From: Catellatospora paridis
GTDB lineage: Bacteria > Actinomycetota > Actinomycetes > Mycobacteriales > Micromonosporaceae
Length of the DNA: 64,000 bases
Direction of reading: 5' to 3'
Assembly: GCF_009720365.1 (NCBI RefSeq)
Contig: NZ_ML769316.1
Location: 493,103 to 557,102 of the forward strand
Part shown: one piece after another, positions 45,423 through 55,001 of the stretch
Layout of the letters: the number at the start of each line of letters is the position of its first letter
Position numbering within the stretch: position 1 is the first letter of the stretch
The notes under the pieces: model-generated
The model's input: only the letters and a program-made list of their open reading frames with translations
The model's database searches: none
Told to the model about the DNA's origin: nothing
Translations under genes and position numbers: made by a program

Positions 45423-46175
45423 TCAGGCCTCCACCCGCTCGGACACGGGGCGCGCGCGGGGGATGAACCGGGGCACCTGGCGGGCGTACTCCTCGTAGGG
45501 CTCCCCCAGGCTCTTGCGCAGGTCGTGTTCCTCGAACCGCACCCCGATCAGGATGTATCCGGTGGCGGCGGCGGCGAAGAGCAGGTGACCGGCGCTCATG
45601 TCGGGCGTGGCCCAGAAGGCGATGATGAAGCCGACCATGATCGGGTGGCGGACGATCCGGTAGAGCATCGGCTGCCGGAACCCCGGCTCGGCGTAGCCGG
45701 TCTCCCTGGCCCGCGCCAGCACCTGACGTAGCCCGAACAGGTCGAAGTGCCCGATGAGGAACGTGCTGAGCACGAGCACGCCCCAGCCCAGGCCGCAGAC
45801 CGTCCACAGCAGGACGCGCAGCCACGGCGTCCCGACCGACCAGACCTCCGCGGTCAGCGGCCGCCACTGCCACAGCAGCAGCCCGACGGCGAGGCTGGAC
45901 AGGAGCACGAACGTGCTGCGTTCGACGGCCGCCGGGATGTAGCGGGTCCACCACCGCTTGAACCAGGGCCGGGCCATGACGCTGTGCTGGACGGCGAACA
46001 CCCCGAGCAGGCCCGCGTCGACGGCCACGGCGAGCCAGGCCGGCCCGCTCGCGCCGTCGTCGACGCCCTTGGGCACCACCGCGTTGGCCAGGAAGCCGAT
46101 CGTGTAGGTGATCGCCGCGAGGAACGCGGCGTAGGCGAGCCCGCCGTAGCCGAGTGCCAGTATCCGCCGGGTCAT
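45423..46175 (-). CDS. Methanethiol S-methyltransferase-like (MddA/NnrU family) membrane protein
   Basis: The 250-residue protein has five to six hydrophobic helices and recalled MddA features: GVFAVQHSVMARPWFKRWW, HFDLFGLRQV, YRIVRHPIMVGFIIAFWATP and a C-terminal YEEYARQVPRFIPR segment. The RHPxxxG and E-x-x-x..-YxxYxxxVP pattern is general to isoprenylcysteine/phospholipid methyltransferase-like proteins that use S-adenosylmethionine. MddA makes dimethyl sulfide from methanethiol. AGGAGG precedes the ATG. Another substrate, such as a lipid, would fit the neighbouring glycosyltransferase fusion equally well. Confidence 0.7.
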   Translation of the reverse strand: MTRRILALGYGGLAYAAFLAAITYTIGFLANAVVPKGVDDGASGPAWLAVAVDAGLLGVFAVQHSVMARPWFKRWWTRYIPAAVERSTFVLLSSLAVGLLLWQWRPLTAEVWSVGTPWLRVLLWTVCGLGWGVLVLSTFLIGHFDLFGLRQVLARARETGYAEPGFRQPMLYRIVRHPIMVGFIIAFWATPDMSAGHLLFAAAATGYILIGVRFEEHDLRKSLGEPYEEYARQVPRFIPRARPVSERVEA

Positions 46176-46191
46176 GGCATCCTCCTTATCG

Positions 46192-46209
46192 TTCGGTCGA
46201 CCGACCGAA
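46192..46209. promoter_or_regulatory. TetR operator 1 (near-perfect palindrome)
   Basis: TTCGGTCGACCGACCGAA is an 18-base near-palindrome whose centre differs by two bases. It lies just after the predicted start of the MddA operon transcript and shares the half-site with operator 2. Confidence 0.75.
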
Positions 46210-46217
46210 TCAGCGGT

Positions 46218-46247
46218 ACGTTAACATTCGGTCGATCGACCGAACAA
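46218..46247 (-). promoter_or_regulatory. Promoter of the MddA/hydrolase-glycosyltransferase operon
   Basis: On the minus strand TTGTTC (46242-46247), 18-base spacer, TAACGT (46218-46223). Operator 2 lies between -35 and -10, and operator 1 lies at the transcript start, which suits repression. Confidence 0.55.
46227..46244. promoter_or_regulatory. TetR operator 2 (perfect 18-bp palindrome)
   Basis: TTCGGTCGATCGACCGAA is its own reverse complement. It lies between a divergent pair of promoters and overlaps the predicted transcription start of the TetR gene, so the regulator probably represses itself and the operon. Confidence 0.8.
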
Positions 46248-46257
46248 GGGGTTAGCA

Positions 46258-46845
46258 TTGAGCACGACATCGACGAAGATCATGGAATCGGCCCGGTCGT
46301 GCCTGCTGTCGGAGGGATACGCCAACCTGTCCACCCGCAAGGTGGCCGACCAGGCGGGCGTCTCACTCAGCCAGATCCACTACCACTTCGGCGGCAAGCA
46401 GGGCATGGTCCTCGCGCTGCTCGACCACGAGAACGCACGGCTGGTCGACCGGCAGCGACAGATGTACGCCGCGTCCGAGCCGCTGTGGAAGCGCTACGAG
46501 CAGGCGTGCGACTTCCTCGACGACGACCTGGCCTCCGGCTACGTACGCGTGCTGCAGGAGATGATCGCCGCGGGCTGGTCCGATGCCATGGTCGCGCAGC
46601 GGGTGCTCACCATGTTGCAGAGCTGGATGAACCTGCTCGAAGAGGTCGCCCGCGAAGCCGAGACCCGGATCGGCTCGCTCGGCCCCTTCACGGCCGCCGA
46701 ACTCGCGGTCCTGGTGGGCACGTCGTTCCTCGGCGGCGAGGCGATGATCCTGCTGGGCGACGACGGCTGGACCGAACGGGTCCGGACGGCACTGCGCCGC
46801 GTCGGCGACCTCATCCGCGCCTGGGAGACCGAGCCGGCCACGTGA
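46258..46845 (+). CDS. TetR family transcriptional regulator
   Basis: The 195-residue protein has an N-terminal helix-turn-helix (STRKVADQAGVSLSQIHYHFGGKQGMVLALL) and a helical ligand-binding C-terminus. The start is TTG 46258 with AAGGGG seven bases upstream. Two matching palindromes lie between it and the divergent MddA-like operon, so it is likely to be its repressor, released by an unknown ligand, perhaps a sulfur compound. A minimal-size TetR regulator without extra domains. Confidence 0.88.
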   Translation: MSTTSTKIMESARSCLLSEGYANLSTRKVADQAGVSLSQIHYHFGGKQGMVLALLDHENARLVDRQRQMYAASEPLWKRYEQACDFLDDDLASGYVRVLQEMIAAGWSDAMVAQRVLTMLQSWMNLLEEVAREAETRIGSLGPFTAAELAVLVGTSFLGGEAMILLGDDGWTERVRTALRRVGDLIRAWETEPAT

Positions 46846-46865
46846 CGCCGGACGGCCCGTGGCAG

Positions 46866-47186
46866 TCACGGGGGCGGGACGTCCATCGGCGACAGCGGAG
46901 CCGGCCCGGCGTGACCCGTCCAGAACATGTGCCAGAGCGTCCGGGGCAGCTTGCGCCAGCCCGCGGCCTTGATGGCCGTCTTCGCCGCAACCCCCGCCAG
47001 GGCCAGCCCGACGAAGCCCACGAGCCACTGCACGGACCAGATCCACAGGCGGGTGTCATCCGCGGCGTGCCCGCTCAGGCCCGCCGTCCAGATGACGACC
47101 TGGGCGATCGGCAACCAGGAGACGACGATCAGCCCGACCCCGGCCCGCAGGCGCAGAACAGCCCGGTTCACTCCTTTCAGCACCAT
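46866..47186 (-). CDS. Small two-helix membrane protein
   Basis: The 106-residue product has two hydrophobic segments (LIVVSWLPIAQVVIWTAGL and LVGFVGLALAGVAA). The ribosome site before ATG 47186 is weak. The role is unknown; the gene lies between tetR and rox without clear operon links. Confidence 0.5.
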   Translation of the reverse strand: MVLKGVNRAVLRLRAGVGLIVVSWLPIAQVVIWTAGLSGHAADDTRLWIWSVQWLVGFVGLALAGVAAKTAIKAAGWRKLPRTLWHMFWTGHAGPAPLSPMDVPPP

Positions 47187-47306
47187 CTGATCCTAATCGT
47201 CACGATGGCGATCGCCACGCCCACGCGACCACCGGCTGTGCACGGCTCGTTGGGTCCGGCGACCGGGCCGGTGCGGTGCCACACCGGCCCGAGCACCTGC
47301 CCGTAC

Positions 47307-48946
<1,640 letters not shown>

Positions 48947-49090
48947 ACGACACGCATGTGCGCCACGTTCCGCCCGTTGGCGATGTCCGCCCGGTAGTCT
49001 GCGAACGTATATCGCCACCGTTCAGGGCCTCGCGATACGCCTCGCCGGTCAATGGTCCTCGTCTGGTCTCCGCTAGCGAGAAGGATCGCG

Positions 49091-50017
49091 ATGGCCGGAT
49101 ACGAGAACATCCCCGAGCTCGGTCGCCAGCTTGCCGATGCAGTTGTCCAGGCCATGACCGATATCAGGCCGAAGCTGCTGCGGGCAGCGCTGACCGGCGA
49201 CGCCGGTGAGAGCGAGAACTCCCGACACTCCGACAACTTCCTGTCCGAGCACGATCTTTGGATGCACGACCGCTATCAGGTGCTGCTGCAACAACATCTG
49301 CAAACTTTTGTGTACGCCTCGGAGGAAGCCGAGCCGCAGATCGTGGGCGTGGACCCCGACCCCGACCTCTGCCTTCTGGTCGACCCCCTGGACACCAGCG
49401 AACTGGCAGTGCGGGGCCTCAACGGCTACACGCATGTCCTGGCATACTCGCGCTCCCTTGGCCGCCCGGTCGCGGCCGTGATCGGTGACATCTTCCACCA
49501 TGTCCAGCTCTACGTCGCCGCGTACGACGGGGCCGAGGATCACGCGTTCCTGATCACGGCCGCTGGCGACGTGCATCGGCTCGGCAACCGTCGCACGCGT
49601 CAGCTGACCGACTCCATAGTGACCAACTTCCTGATGAAGCCATCCGAGCGCCTTACCCGGCTGGCCCAGCAGCATCGCCTCCTGGAGGCCCTCGCTCAGC
49701 CCAACGCAGCGGGCGAGTCCAAGGGGAGGGTCGGCGTCGACTTCGGGTCAGTAGGGCTCTGTCACGTCGCAGCCGGCTTCACCGATGCCATGATCGAATT
49801 TGCGAAGGGGTTCGCGATCTGGGATCTGGCCCCCGGCCATTACGTTCTTCATGCGGCCGGGGGCACCGTGACCGACCTCGACGGCAATCCGCTTCCGCTC
49901 GACTACCGGCTTTCCCACCTCGACGACATCGCCAAAGCGATGAGCACTCGTAGAACATTCATAGCCGCGGGCACTGCCGAACTCGCGGCCGATCTCGCTC
50001 GCCTGCTCATCCGCTGA
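49091..50017 (+). CDS. Inositol monophosphatase family protein
   Basis: The 308-residue protein has the Mg2+/Li+-sensitive phosphatase layout: DPLDTSELA (D98 and D101, as in DPxDGT but with T-S instead of G-T) and W244-D245-LAPGHYVLHAAGG. These enzymes dephosphorylate inositol phosphates, sugar phosphates or nucleotides. The altered second motif could change specificity. GAGAAGGA lies six bases before the ATG. The 5' leader holds the promoter and hairpin that adjoin the rox regulatory element, an unexpected neighbour. Confidence 0.75.
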   Translation: MAGYENIPELGRQLADAVVQAMTDIRPKLLRAALTGDAGESENSRHSDNFLSEHDLWMHDRYQVLLQQHLQTFVYASEEAEPQIVGVDPDPDLCLLVDPLDTSELAVRGLNGYTHVLAYSRSLGRPVAAVIGDIFHHVQLYVAAYDGAEDHAFLITAAGDVHRLGNRRTRQLTDSIVTNFLMKPSERLTRLAQQHRLLEALAQPNAAGESKGRVGVDFGSVGLCHVAAGFTDAMIEFAKGFAIWDLAPGHYVLHAAGGTVTDLDGNPLPLDYRLSHLDDIAKAMSTRRTFIAAGTAELAADLARLLIR

Positions 50018-50069
50018 CCCGACGCGCAACACGCGCCCAGGTGCGAGGTAAGACGCGGTCACCCGGATC

Positions 50070-50103
50070 GCGGTGTCCGCTCGGCGAACCGGGCGGACAC
50101 CGC
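50070..50103. terminator. Bidirectional hairpin terminator
   Basis: Perfect 11-bp stem (50070-50080 and 50093-50103), between two convergent genes. Confidence 0.7.
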
Positions 50104-50127
50104 TTCATGCGGAGGGCTTGCCGGTAG

Positions 50128-51303
50128 TCAGCTCCACGCGATGGAGAAGCTGTTGTCCGTGAACGCGGACGAACCGCTGGTGCCGCTGATCTCGAAGCCG
50201 AACTGGGCCTCCCCGACGGTCACATCGGCCCACCAGCCCTGGGTCCGCAGCCAGTTCAGGATGGCGCGGATGTCGATCGTGCCCGAGTTCGTGTTGCTGG
50301 TGCGCAGGAACGAGAACACCGCGTTGGCGCCGTTGGAGCCCCGGTAGATGTTCCAGGTGTGCCCGCCCAGGCTGACGTTGCGGAACGCCGGCACCGCGCC
50401 GTTGGCGTCGTACTGCTCGGCGATCGGGCCGACCGCGCCGCTCCAGTTCAGCCACAGCATCACCTCGTAGGCCCAGTTGTTGGCCCAGATGTCGTACGTC
50501 GTGGAGTAGTCGCCGCTGCCGGGCACGCTCACGTTGAAGGAGCTGGTCATCGAGGATATCGAGCTGACGGTGCGGTTGACCGAGCCCTTGACGGTGTGCG
50601 GGTAGGACTTCACGCCCGACGTCCGCGGGTGGTTGGCGATCACACCCCAGCTGGTGCCGGAGCGCGCCCAAACGGTCTGCGACCCCGCGCCGGATCCCCA
50701 GATGTTGTTGTAGACGGTGTAACCGTTGTTGGTCCAGGTGTCCCACTGGCCCGATGCGCTCCACACCGCGTCCGACGGCACACCAGGCGTGCCACTGCTC
50801 GGCGACGGGGTCACCGACCGTGACGGTGACGGAGTGACCGAGCGCGACGGCGACGGCGTGACCGATCGGGTCGGGCTGGGCGAACCGGAGACGCCGCCGG
50901 TGCACGCGACGCCGTTCAGGGTGAAGCTCGTGGGCACGGGGTTGCTGCCCGTCCACGAGCCGTTGAAGCCGAACGACGTGCTCGCGCCGGTGCCCAGCGA
51001 GCCGTTGTAGTCGACGTTGCGGGCGGTGACCTGCGACCCGCTCTGCGTCAGCGCGGTGCTCCAGTACTGGGTCACCTGCTGGCCGCCCGCGAACGACCAG
51101 ACGAGGGTCCAGCCGTTGATCGGGTCGCCGAGGTTGGTGACGTTGACGGAGGCGCCGAAGCCGCCCGGCCACTGGTTGCTGACGGTGTAGGCGACGCGGC
51201 AGCCGGTGGCCGCGTACGAGGGAAGTGCCGTGAGCACGCCGGTGCCGACGGCGGCCAGGACGGCCGCCGTGACGGCCGCGGCGGCGGAGGTGCGTCTGCG
51301 CAT
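50128..51303 (-). CDS. Secreted GH12 cellulase with N-terminal CBM2
   Basis: The 391-residue protein has a signal peptide, a CBM2 cellulose-binding module (about residues 33-135, start CRVAYTVSNQWPGGFGASV), a Ser/Pro/Thr linker with three near-copies of TPSPSRSV, and a GH12 catalytic domain (QWDTWTNNGYTVYNN to the end). The catalytic nucleophile is expected in AYEVMLWLNW and the acid/base in FGFEISG. It would cut beta-1,4-glucan or xyloglucan. The promoter region carries an 8-11-8 inverted repeat overlapping its -10. No cellulase partner is in the window. Confidence 0.9.
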   Translation of the reverse strand: MRRRTSAAAAVTAAVLAAVGTGVLTALPSYAATGCRVAYTVSNQWPGGFGASVNVTNLGDPINGWTLVWSFAGGQQVTQYWSTALTQSGSQVTARNVDYNGSLGTGASTSFGFNGSWTGSNPVPTSFTLNGVACTGGVSGSPSPTRSVTPSPSRSVTPSPSRSVTPSPSSGTPGVPSDAVWSASGQWDTWTNNGYTVYNNIWGSGAGSQTVWARSGTSWGVIANHPRTSGVKSYPHTVKGSVNRTVSSISSMTSSFNVSVPGSGDYSTTYDIWANNWAYEVMLWLNWSGAVGPIAEQYDANGAVPAFRNVSLGGHTWNIYRGSNGANAVFSFLRTSNTNSGTIDIRAILNWLRTQGWWADVTVGEAQFGFEISGTSGSSAFTDNSFSIAWS

Positions 51304-51420
51304 GACTGGTGACCCTTCTTGAGTCGGTCGCCGGGGTGTCCGACCGGTCGACGCGCTGGCACTGCGTGCGGCCTTGGCCCGGACCGGTGCGACCTGGCGG
51401 GATTCACCGGGGCGACGCAT

Positions 51421-51447
51421 TTAAGTTTATCGTATTAACAAACTTAA
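51421..51447. promoter_or_regulatory. Operator-like 8-11-8 inverted repeat over the cellulase promoter
   Basis: TTAAGTTT (51421-51428) and AAACTTAA (51440-51447), 11 bases apart, form a perfect inverted repeat that covers the -10 (51441-51446) and the following start region of the minus-strand promoter. Confidence 0.65.
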
Positions 51448-51469
51448 GGGCTGACATCGACGGGGTCAA
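51441..51469 (-). promoter_or_regulatory. Promoter of the GH12 cellulase gene
   Basis: On the minus strand, TTGACC (51464-51469), 17-base spacer and TAAGTT (51441-51446). Overlaps the inverted repeat, so a repressor is likely. Confidence 0.6.
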
Positions 51470-51495
51470 CCCGGACGATGCGGGCAAGGTTGGCA

Positions 51496-51524
51496 TTGAC
51501 ATCCATAACTCCCAGCCGTAACCT
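51496..51524 (+). promoter_or_regulatory. Strong promoter of the lectin/beta-helix gene
   Basis: TTGACA (51496-51501), 17-base spacer, TAACCT (51519-51524). A start near 51531 would place the palindrome at 51533-51546 right after the start. Confidence 0.7.
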
Positions 51525-51532
51525 TCGCCAGA

Positions 51533-51546
51533 GGAAAGCGCTTTCC
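51533..51546. promoter_or_regulatory. LacI-type operator palindrome
   Basis: GGAAAGCGCTTTCC is a perfect 14-bp palindrome with the central CG of LacI/CcpA-type operators. It lies from about +2 to +15 of the predicted transcript, a position for repression. Confidence 0.7.
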
Positions 51547-51620
51547 CCTAGTGGCGCCGGCGAAGCCGCGTCTTCGCCTCCGGGCGGCGTCTCGACGTGT
51601 CTCGACGGAGGAGGAAACAC

Positions 51621-53240
51621 ATGCGGCCCGAATACGGACGCACCCGACCCGGACGCCGGTGGCGTCCACTGCTGACCGTGCTCGCCACAGCACTGCTGGC
51701 CATCACCGGCACGCTGACCACCAGCCAGGCGGCGAACGCGGCGACCGTGGACACCAGCGCGGTCTACGTGCTCGTCAACCGCAACAGCGGCAAGGCGATG
51801 GACCTGTTCAACTGGTCCACCGCCGACGGCGCGCCGGTCAACCAGTTCACCCGCAACGACCTGGCCGTGCAGCAATGGCGTTTCGTCGACGTCGGCGGCG
51901 GCTACTACCAGATCCGGTCCGTGCACAGCGGCAAGGTCCTCGAGCTGCCCAACGCCAACGACGGCGTCCAGCTCGCGCAGAACACCGCCGTCAGCGGGAA
52001 CACCCGCCAGCACTTCGGCATCAGCGACTCCGCCGGCGGCCGCGTACGCTTCATCAGCCGGCACAGCGGCAAAGCCCTCGAAGTGTGGAGCTGGTCCACC
52101 GCCGACGGCGCGATGATCTCGCAGTACCAGGACCTCGACGGCTACAACCAGCAGTGGCAGCTCGTCAAACTCGGCACCGGCGGCGGCACCGGATGCGGCA
52201 GCGGCTCGTTCAACGCCGAGGCCGTGCTCAGCGGATCCACCTGGACCGCCCGCAACGGCGGCAGCACCGTCTACACCGGCACCGACCTGCGTGCCGCGGT
52301 GCAGGCAGCCGTGAACAGCCTGACCGCCGGGCGCACGGCCAAGCAGCGCGTCGTCGTCCGCGGCTCCGGGTCGATGAGCGCCAACGCCCGCATCTCGCTG
52401 CCCAGCTACACCACGATCGACGTGTGCGGCACCATCAACGTGACCGGCACGGGCAGCGGCGACCAGGCCCCCATCTACTCCCGCGGCACCACCCAGGTCG
52501 AAGTCCAGCACCTCAACCTCACCGGCACCCCGCTGTACGGCATCTTCATACGCAACGTCACCGACGTGGTCCTCGGCCAGATCGACATGAGACTGTCCGC
52601 CGGCCTCGGCGTGCGCATCGACAACCGCGGCGACACCAGCCAGTGGACCCGCAACGTGCGCATCGACAACGTGTACGTCTCGGGCGCGAGCTCGCACGCC
52701 GTGGAGACGTACGGCGTCGACGGCCTCACCGTCGGCACCGTGACCGCCCGCAACGTCGGCGAATCGGGGCTGCTGCTCAACCAGACCGTCAACGCCACCG
52801 TCGGCACCGTCGACGCCGAGAACGCGGGCGCGGGCACCGGCTACGCGGCGTTCCGGATGGCCAACCGCAACGGCCGGATCGGTTCCAGCTACTCGACCAG
52901 CATCCGCGTCGGCACCGTCCGGGCCCGCGGCGGCGGCCGCGGCATCTTCTGCGTATCCGAGAGCGGCGGCGCGGCGATCGACCGGGTCGACATCGCCAGC
53001 ACCGGCAACAACGCGATCCTGATCGAGAATTGCTACAACGTGAACATCGCCGCCAACGGCGGCACGATCAGCGGCGGCGGAGAAGTGCGGCTGGCTGAAC
53101 GCACCGAGTTCGCGGGCAACCGCGACATCACCCTGCGCAACTTCACGCTGGTCAACAACCGCATCGTCGAGAACCCCTGCGCCGACAACCTGACCATCTC
53201 CGGCATCACCCTGAACAACTCGACCATCACCAGGTGCTGA
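51621..53240 (+). CDS. Secreted ricin-B lectin and parallel beta-helix protein
   Basis: The 539-residue protein has a signal peptide (to about residue 40), a ricin-B/CBM13-type lectin domain (about 45-190) with QxW repeats such as QQWRF and QQWQLV, and a right-handed beta-helix domain (about 200-539) with regular turns (IDVCGTINV, VEVQHLNLTG, DVVLGQIDM, NVRIDNVYV). Beta-helix enzymes are often polysaccharide lyases or hydrolases acting on pectin or related glycans, but no catalytic residues can be assigned. A GGAGGAGGAA site precedes the ATG. It diverges from the cellulase and has its own LacI-type operator. Confidence 0.8.
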   Translation: MRPEYGRTRPGRRWRPLLTVLATALLAITGTLTTSQAANAATVDTSAVYVLVNRNSGKAMDLFNWSTADGAPVNQFTRNDLAVQQWRFVDVGGGYYQIRSVHSGKVLELPNANDGVQLAQNTAVSGNTRQHFGISDSAGGRVRFISRHSGKALEVWSWSTADGAMISQYQDLDGYNQQWQLVKLGTGGGTGCGSGSFNAEAVLSGSTWTARNGGSTVYTGTDLRAAVQAAVNSLTAGRTAKQRVVVRGSGSMSANARISLPSYTTIDVCGTINVTGTGSGDQAPIYSRGTTQVEVQHLNLTGTPLYGIFIRNVTDVVLGQIDMRLSAGLGVRIDNRGDTSQWTRNVRIDNVYVSGASSHAVETYGVDGLTVGTVTARNVGESGLLLNQTVNATVGTVDAENAGAGTGYAAFRMANRNGRIGSSYSTSIRVGTVRARGGGRGIFCVSESGGAAIDRVDIASTGNNAILIENCYNVNIAANGGTISGGGEVRLAERTEFAGNRDITLRNFTLVNNRIVENPCADNLTISGITLNNSTITRC

Positions 53241-53258
53241 GTTCTCGACCCGCAATAC

Positions 53259-53295
53259 GGGAGCGGGGCTGTCGCATCACGACGGCCCCGCTCCC
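53259..53295 (+). terminator. Hairpin terminator after the lectin/beta-helix gene
   Basis: Perfect 11-bp stem (53259-53269 and 53285-53295) with a 15-base loop. Confidence 0.65.
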
Positions 53296-53388
53296 CCACC
53301 AGGCATTATGTCAACGGTCGATATCTGACACCTCGCCCACGGCGTGTCAGCCCCGCCGTCACGCGCCCGCAGCGGCACCATCGAGTCC

Positions 53389-54120
53389 ATGAGCCGCGCT
53401 GCACATCATGCCGCCGTCGATGTCGCCGAGCAGCTCGACTACTACGTGGTCTTCCCGAACATCCGGGCCCGCGAACGCGCGCTGCCGCCCGAAGGCATCG
53501 TCGTCGAGGAATTCGTGCTGCGACCCGACGGAACCACGTCCGCCCTGGACAGTGCGGGTTGGACCGCCGGTGGCACCTGGTGGAGCGCTGCCGCGTTCAG
53601 CCGTGGCCTGCGCGACGACGCCCGGTTGCAGGCCAGGGTGACTCCCGTCGCCCGAGCCGGCGCGCAATCGGCGTACCGGCTGCTGGGCGGCGGCGAACTG
53701 CTGCCGGAGCCGGAACTGCGCCGCCACTTCCTGGACCGGCTCGACCTGCCCGTCGCCGCGCCGCTGAACCTGGTGCCCGCACAGGCCACGGCCGAACGCC
53801 GCATCTACCGGGTGCTGCTCGCAGGTGAGTTGCTCGAACCGGGTCTGGCGGCGCTGCGCAGCGGTTGGCGGATGCAGCCGTTCGACCGCGCCGACGACGC
53901 CGCGAACCGCATCGCCGGGCGCACCCGGCGCACCCTGGACGGGCAGACCGTGACCTGGACGCTGCGCCGCATCGGCAGCGGCCTGGCCTGGGCCGTCGAC
54001 CTGGCCACCGACCGCCCCGACGACACGTCGGCCGACACCCTGGCACCGCTGCTGTGCCGCCTGCGCACCGACTCCCGCAGCCAGGGCCTGATCCCGGTCA
54101 CCGTGGAACGCCTGCGCTGA
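53389..54120 (+). CDS. Unknown protein, 243 residues
   Basis: The frame is long and uninterrupted, with actinobacterial codon use. There is no signal, membrane segment or motif recognised. The start ATG has no clear ribosome site, so the transcript may be leaderless or begin at a different codon. No family recognised. Confidence 0.6.
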   Translation: MSRAAHHAAVDVAEQLDYYVVFPNIRARERALPPEGIVVEEFVLRPDGTTSALDSAGWTAGGTWWSAAAFSRGLRDDARLQARVTPVARAGAQSAYRLLGGGELLPEPELRRHFLDRLDLPVAAPLNLVPAQATAERRIYRVLLAGELLEPGLAALRSGWRMQPFDRADDAANRIAGRTRRTLDGQTVTWTLRRIGSGLAWAVDLATDRPDDTSADTLAPLLCRLRTDSRSQGLIPVTVERLR

Positions 54121-54250
54121 CCAGCCCGTCGGCGAGTGCCGGCGCCGCAGGGCCGATCGGCTGGGCCGATGCGCCTGTGATCAGGGCCGCGGGCATGTCG
54201 CCCTGATCCACTACACTGGTGCAGCTATCGCACGTGAACGAAGGACGCAC

Positions 54251-54904
54251 ATGGCCCGCCCCTACAGTCCCGGACCGAAGCAGTTCGTCTTCGCTGTCGG
54301 TGACGGCAACGACCAACAAGTCTCCGTGGGCGACGCTCAGGAGGCCTACGTAGCGTTCTCTGCGTTCTTCCGGGGTCGAGAGTCTGACACCTACACCATC
54401 AAGGATGAACCGGCGAGGCAGAGTCTGGTGCTCATGCCCCGGCTGGGTGTGATCTCCCGGATCAAGGACGCGGACCAGCCTCGGTCGGAACACCTCCAGG
54501 TCGACAGGGGCAACCGCTACCTTCCGAGCGCGATGCTGTTCTTCGAGAACGGATATGCCGGCCTCGACCGCTTCGGCCAGTGGTTCTCCGACCTTGCCGA
54601 CCTCGACGCGTCACCGGAGACCCGCGGTGCCGCCCGCGCCGCCACGTTCACGACGGAAGCAGCGGCAATCGAAGAAGTCGCCAGGATCTGGGCAGATTCG
54701 GGCATTGTGGACCCGAGTGACCAGTACTACGTCTTCTTCGACTCGCATGACGTCGACGATGACCGAGCCGAACGCGCCGAACTGCTCCAGTTGATCGAAT
54801 TCCTCGGTCTCGAACGAGTCGACGCCCCCGCCGGGGCCGCCACGGGCGAAGTCTGGGTGCGCACCGACCCACGCCTCGACGTCGAATGTGCACGGTGGTC
54901 GTGA
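54251..54904 (+). CDS. Unknown acidic protein, 217 residues
   Basis: The protein is soluble with acidic C-terminal stretches (SHDVDDDRAERAELLQLIEFL). GAAGGA lies six bases before the ATG. Codon use is less GC-biased than in neighbouring genes, suggesting recent transfer. The gene sits directly before another unknown, and the two may form a pair. A role in defence or toxin immunity is possible but nothing in the sequence proves it. Confidence 0.6.
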   Translation: MARPYSPGPKQFVFAVGDGNDQQVSVGDAQEAYVAFSAFFRGRESDTYTIKDEPARQSLVLMPRLGVISRIKDADQPRSEHLQVDRGNRYLPSAMLFFENGYAGLDRFGQWFSDLADLDASPETRGAARAATFTTEAAAIEEVARIWADSGIVDPSDQYYVFFDSHDVDDDRAERAELLQLIEFLGLERVDAPAGAATGEVWVRTDPRLDVECARWS

Positions 54905-55001
54905 CCAGATGGCACAGGGTGGGCTGCGACATCGCCGTGATGCTCGCCGTGGAGCCGAGGCGGCCATGTCCAGCCGGTGCCGTTCTCGAGAAGCCTGAGC
55001 T

